Shown: positions 6,868-7,261 of the stretch, piece after piece
How positions within the stretch are numbered: the stretch's first letter is position 1
Layout of the letters: the number at the start of each line of letters is the position of its first letter
Source of the DNA: Pseudomonadota bacterium
GTDB lineage: Bacteria > Pseudomonadota > Gammaproteobacteria > Xanthomonadales > Xanthomonadaceae
Reading direction: 5' to 3'
NCBI GenBank assembly: GCA_023423855.1
Contig: JAFAEU010000466.1
Coordinates: 1-7,261 of the forward strand
DNA length: 7,261 nucleotides
Notes under the pieces: model-generated
Told to the model about the DNA's origin: nothing
The model's database searches: none
Seen by the model: the letters and a program-made list of their open reading frames with translations, nothing else
Program-made: the position numbers and the translations under genes

Positions 6868-7261
6868 GCGCCGCGGGCACGACTGTCGCCGCCGCCGGCG
6901 AGGCCACGACACTGCGCCGCAACCTGGTCGCGCTCGGCACCATCGCCCGCCGCGAGGTGATGCGCATCCTGCGCATCTGGAGCCAGACCCTGGTGCCGCC
7001 GGCGATCACCATGACGCTGTACTTCCTGATCTTCGGCGGCCTGATCGGCAGCCGCATCGGGACCATGGACGGCATTACCTACATGGACTTCATCGTCCCT
7101 GGCCTGGTGATGATGAGCGTGATCCAGAACAGCTACGGCAACATCTCCTCGTCGTTCTTCGGCGCCAAGTTCGGCCGCCACGTCGAGGAACTGCTGGTCA
7201 GCCCGATGCCGCCGTGGGTGATCCTGGGCGGCTACGTTGCAGGCGCCGTGCTGCGCGGGCT
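6864..7261 (+). CDS. yadH: YadH-type ABC-2 exporter permease, 5' part only
   Basis: The first 132 codons of an inner-membrane permease, running off the right edge of the window. After an Ala/Thr-rich start (residues 1-17) comes an amphipathic entry helix, LVALGTIARREVMRILRIW. Then SQTLVPPAITMTLYFLIFGGLIGSRIG forms the first membrane span, followed by the loop MDGITYMDFIVPGLVMMSVIQNSYGN and SSFFGAKFGRHVEELLVSPMPPWVILGGYV. These segments, especially the SQTL-PPAITMTLYF and IVPGL-MMSVI-NSY blocks, are characteristic of YadH-like ABC-2 permeases. The ATG at 6864 overlaps the yadG TGA, and GGAG (6852-6855) lies 8 bases upstream, so translation is probably coupled. The later membrane helices are outside the window. 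Confidence 0.92.
   Translation, partial: MSAAGTTVAAAGEATTLRRNLVALGTIARREVMRILRIWSQTLVPPAITMTLYFLIFGGLIGSRIGTMDGITYMDFIVPGLVMMSVIQNSYGNISSSFFGAKFGRHVEELLVSPMPPWVILGGYVAGAVLRG

Noticed and set aside
5836..6912. A 358-codon minus-strand frame across yadG
   Set aside because: Antisense to a complete ABC ATPase with all motifs intact; the translation has no recognisable domain.

Overview
This is a very GC-rich, densely packed chromosomal stretch from a proteobacterium. Strong G/C bias at third codon positions, the gene families present, a REP-type palindrome (GCGAAAGC core with flanking CCCC/GGGG) and GATTCGTG-type intergenic repeats together suggest a Xanthomonadaceae/Lysobacteraceae member (Lysobacter or Luteimonas relatives). 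This placement is inference from style; there is no rRNA or marker gene to confirm it.

Layout from left to right. (1) Positions 1-282, plus strand: the 3' end of a gene for a TonB C-terminal-domain protein. It is followed by a near-ideal bidirectional intrinsic terminator (305-332) and a paired inverted REP element (363-439). (2) Positions 557-2469, minus strand: a NatA/NatB-type ABC-2 exporter, ATPase then permease, with an ATGA stop/start overlap. (3) Positions 2479-2576: an intergenic patch of short degenerate GTGATTCG / CGAATCAC repeats. (4) Positions 2581-4881, minus strand: a tight three-gene operon encoding a six-helix membrane protein, a compact 66-residue XRE/Cro-type repressor, and a secreted lipoprotein alpha/beta-hydrolase of the tripeptidyl-aminopeptidase (S33, TAP-like) kind. 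Upstream of it, at 4942-5002, are two copies of an 18-bp dyad placed over a recognisable sigma70-type promoter. (5) Positions 5021-5785, minus strand: a ferredoxin/flavodoxin-NADP reductase-like flavoprotein with an apparent TTG start. (6) Positions 5875-7261, plus strand: a divergent YadG/YadH-type ABC-2 exporter, with the ATPase complete and the permease cut by the window end.

Most of the window is ordinary housekeeping and envelope-transport content, and I found no convincing new defence or mobile system. The most informative non-coding signal is the tandem operator upstream of the membrane protein-XRE-peptidase operon. Two matching dyads lie 43 bp apart (about four helical turns), one over the -35 box and one over the predicted transcription start. 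This suggests that the small XRE protein represses its own operon, which would place the lipoprotein peptidase under the same control. All three tight gene junctions (natA/natB, XRE/hydrolase, yadG/yadH) use the same ATGA overlap, consistent with translational coupling.
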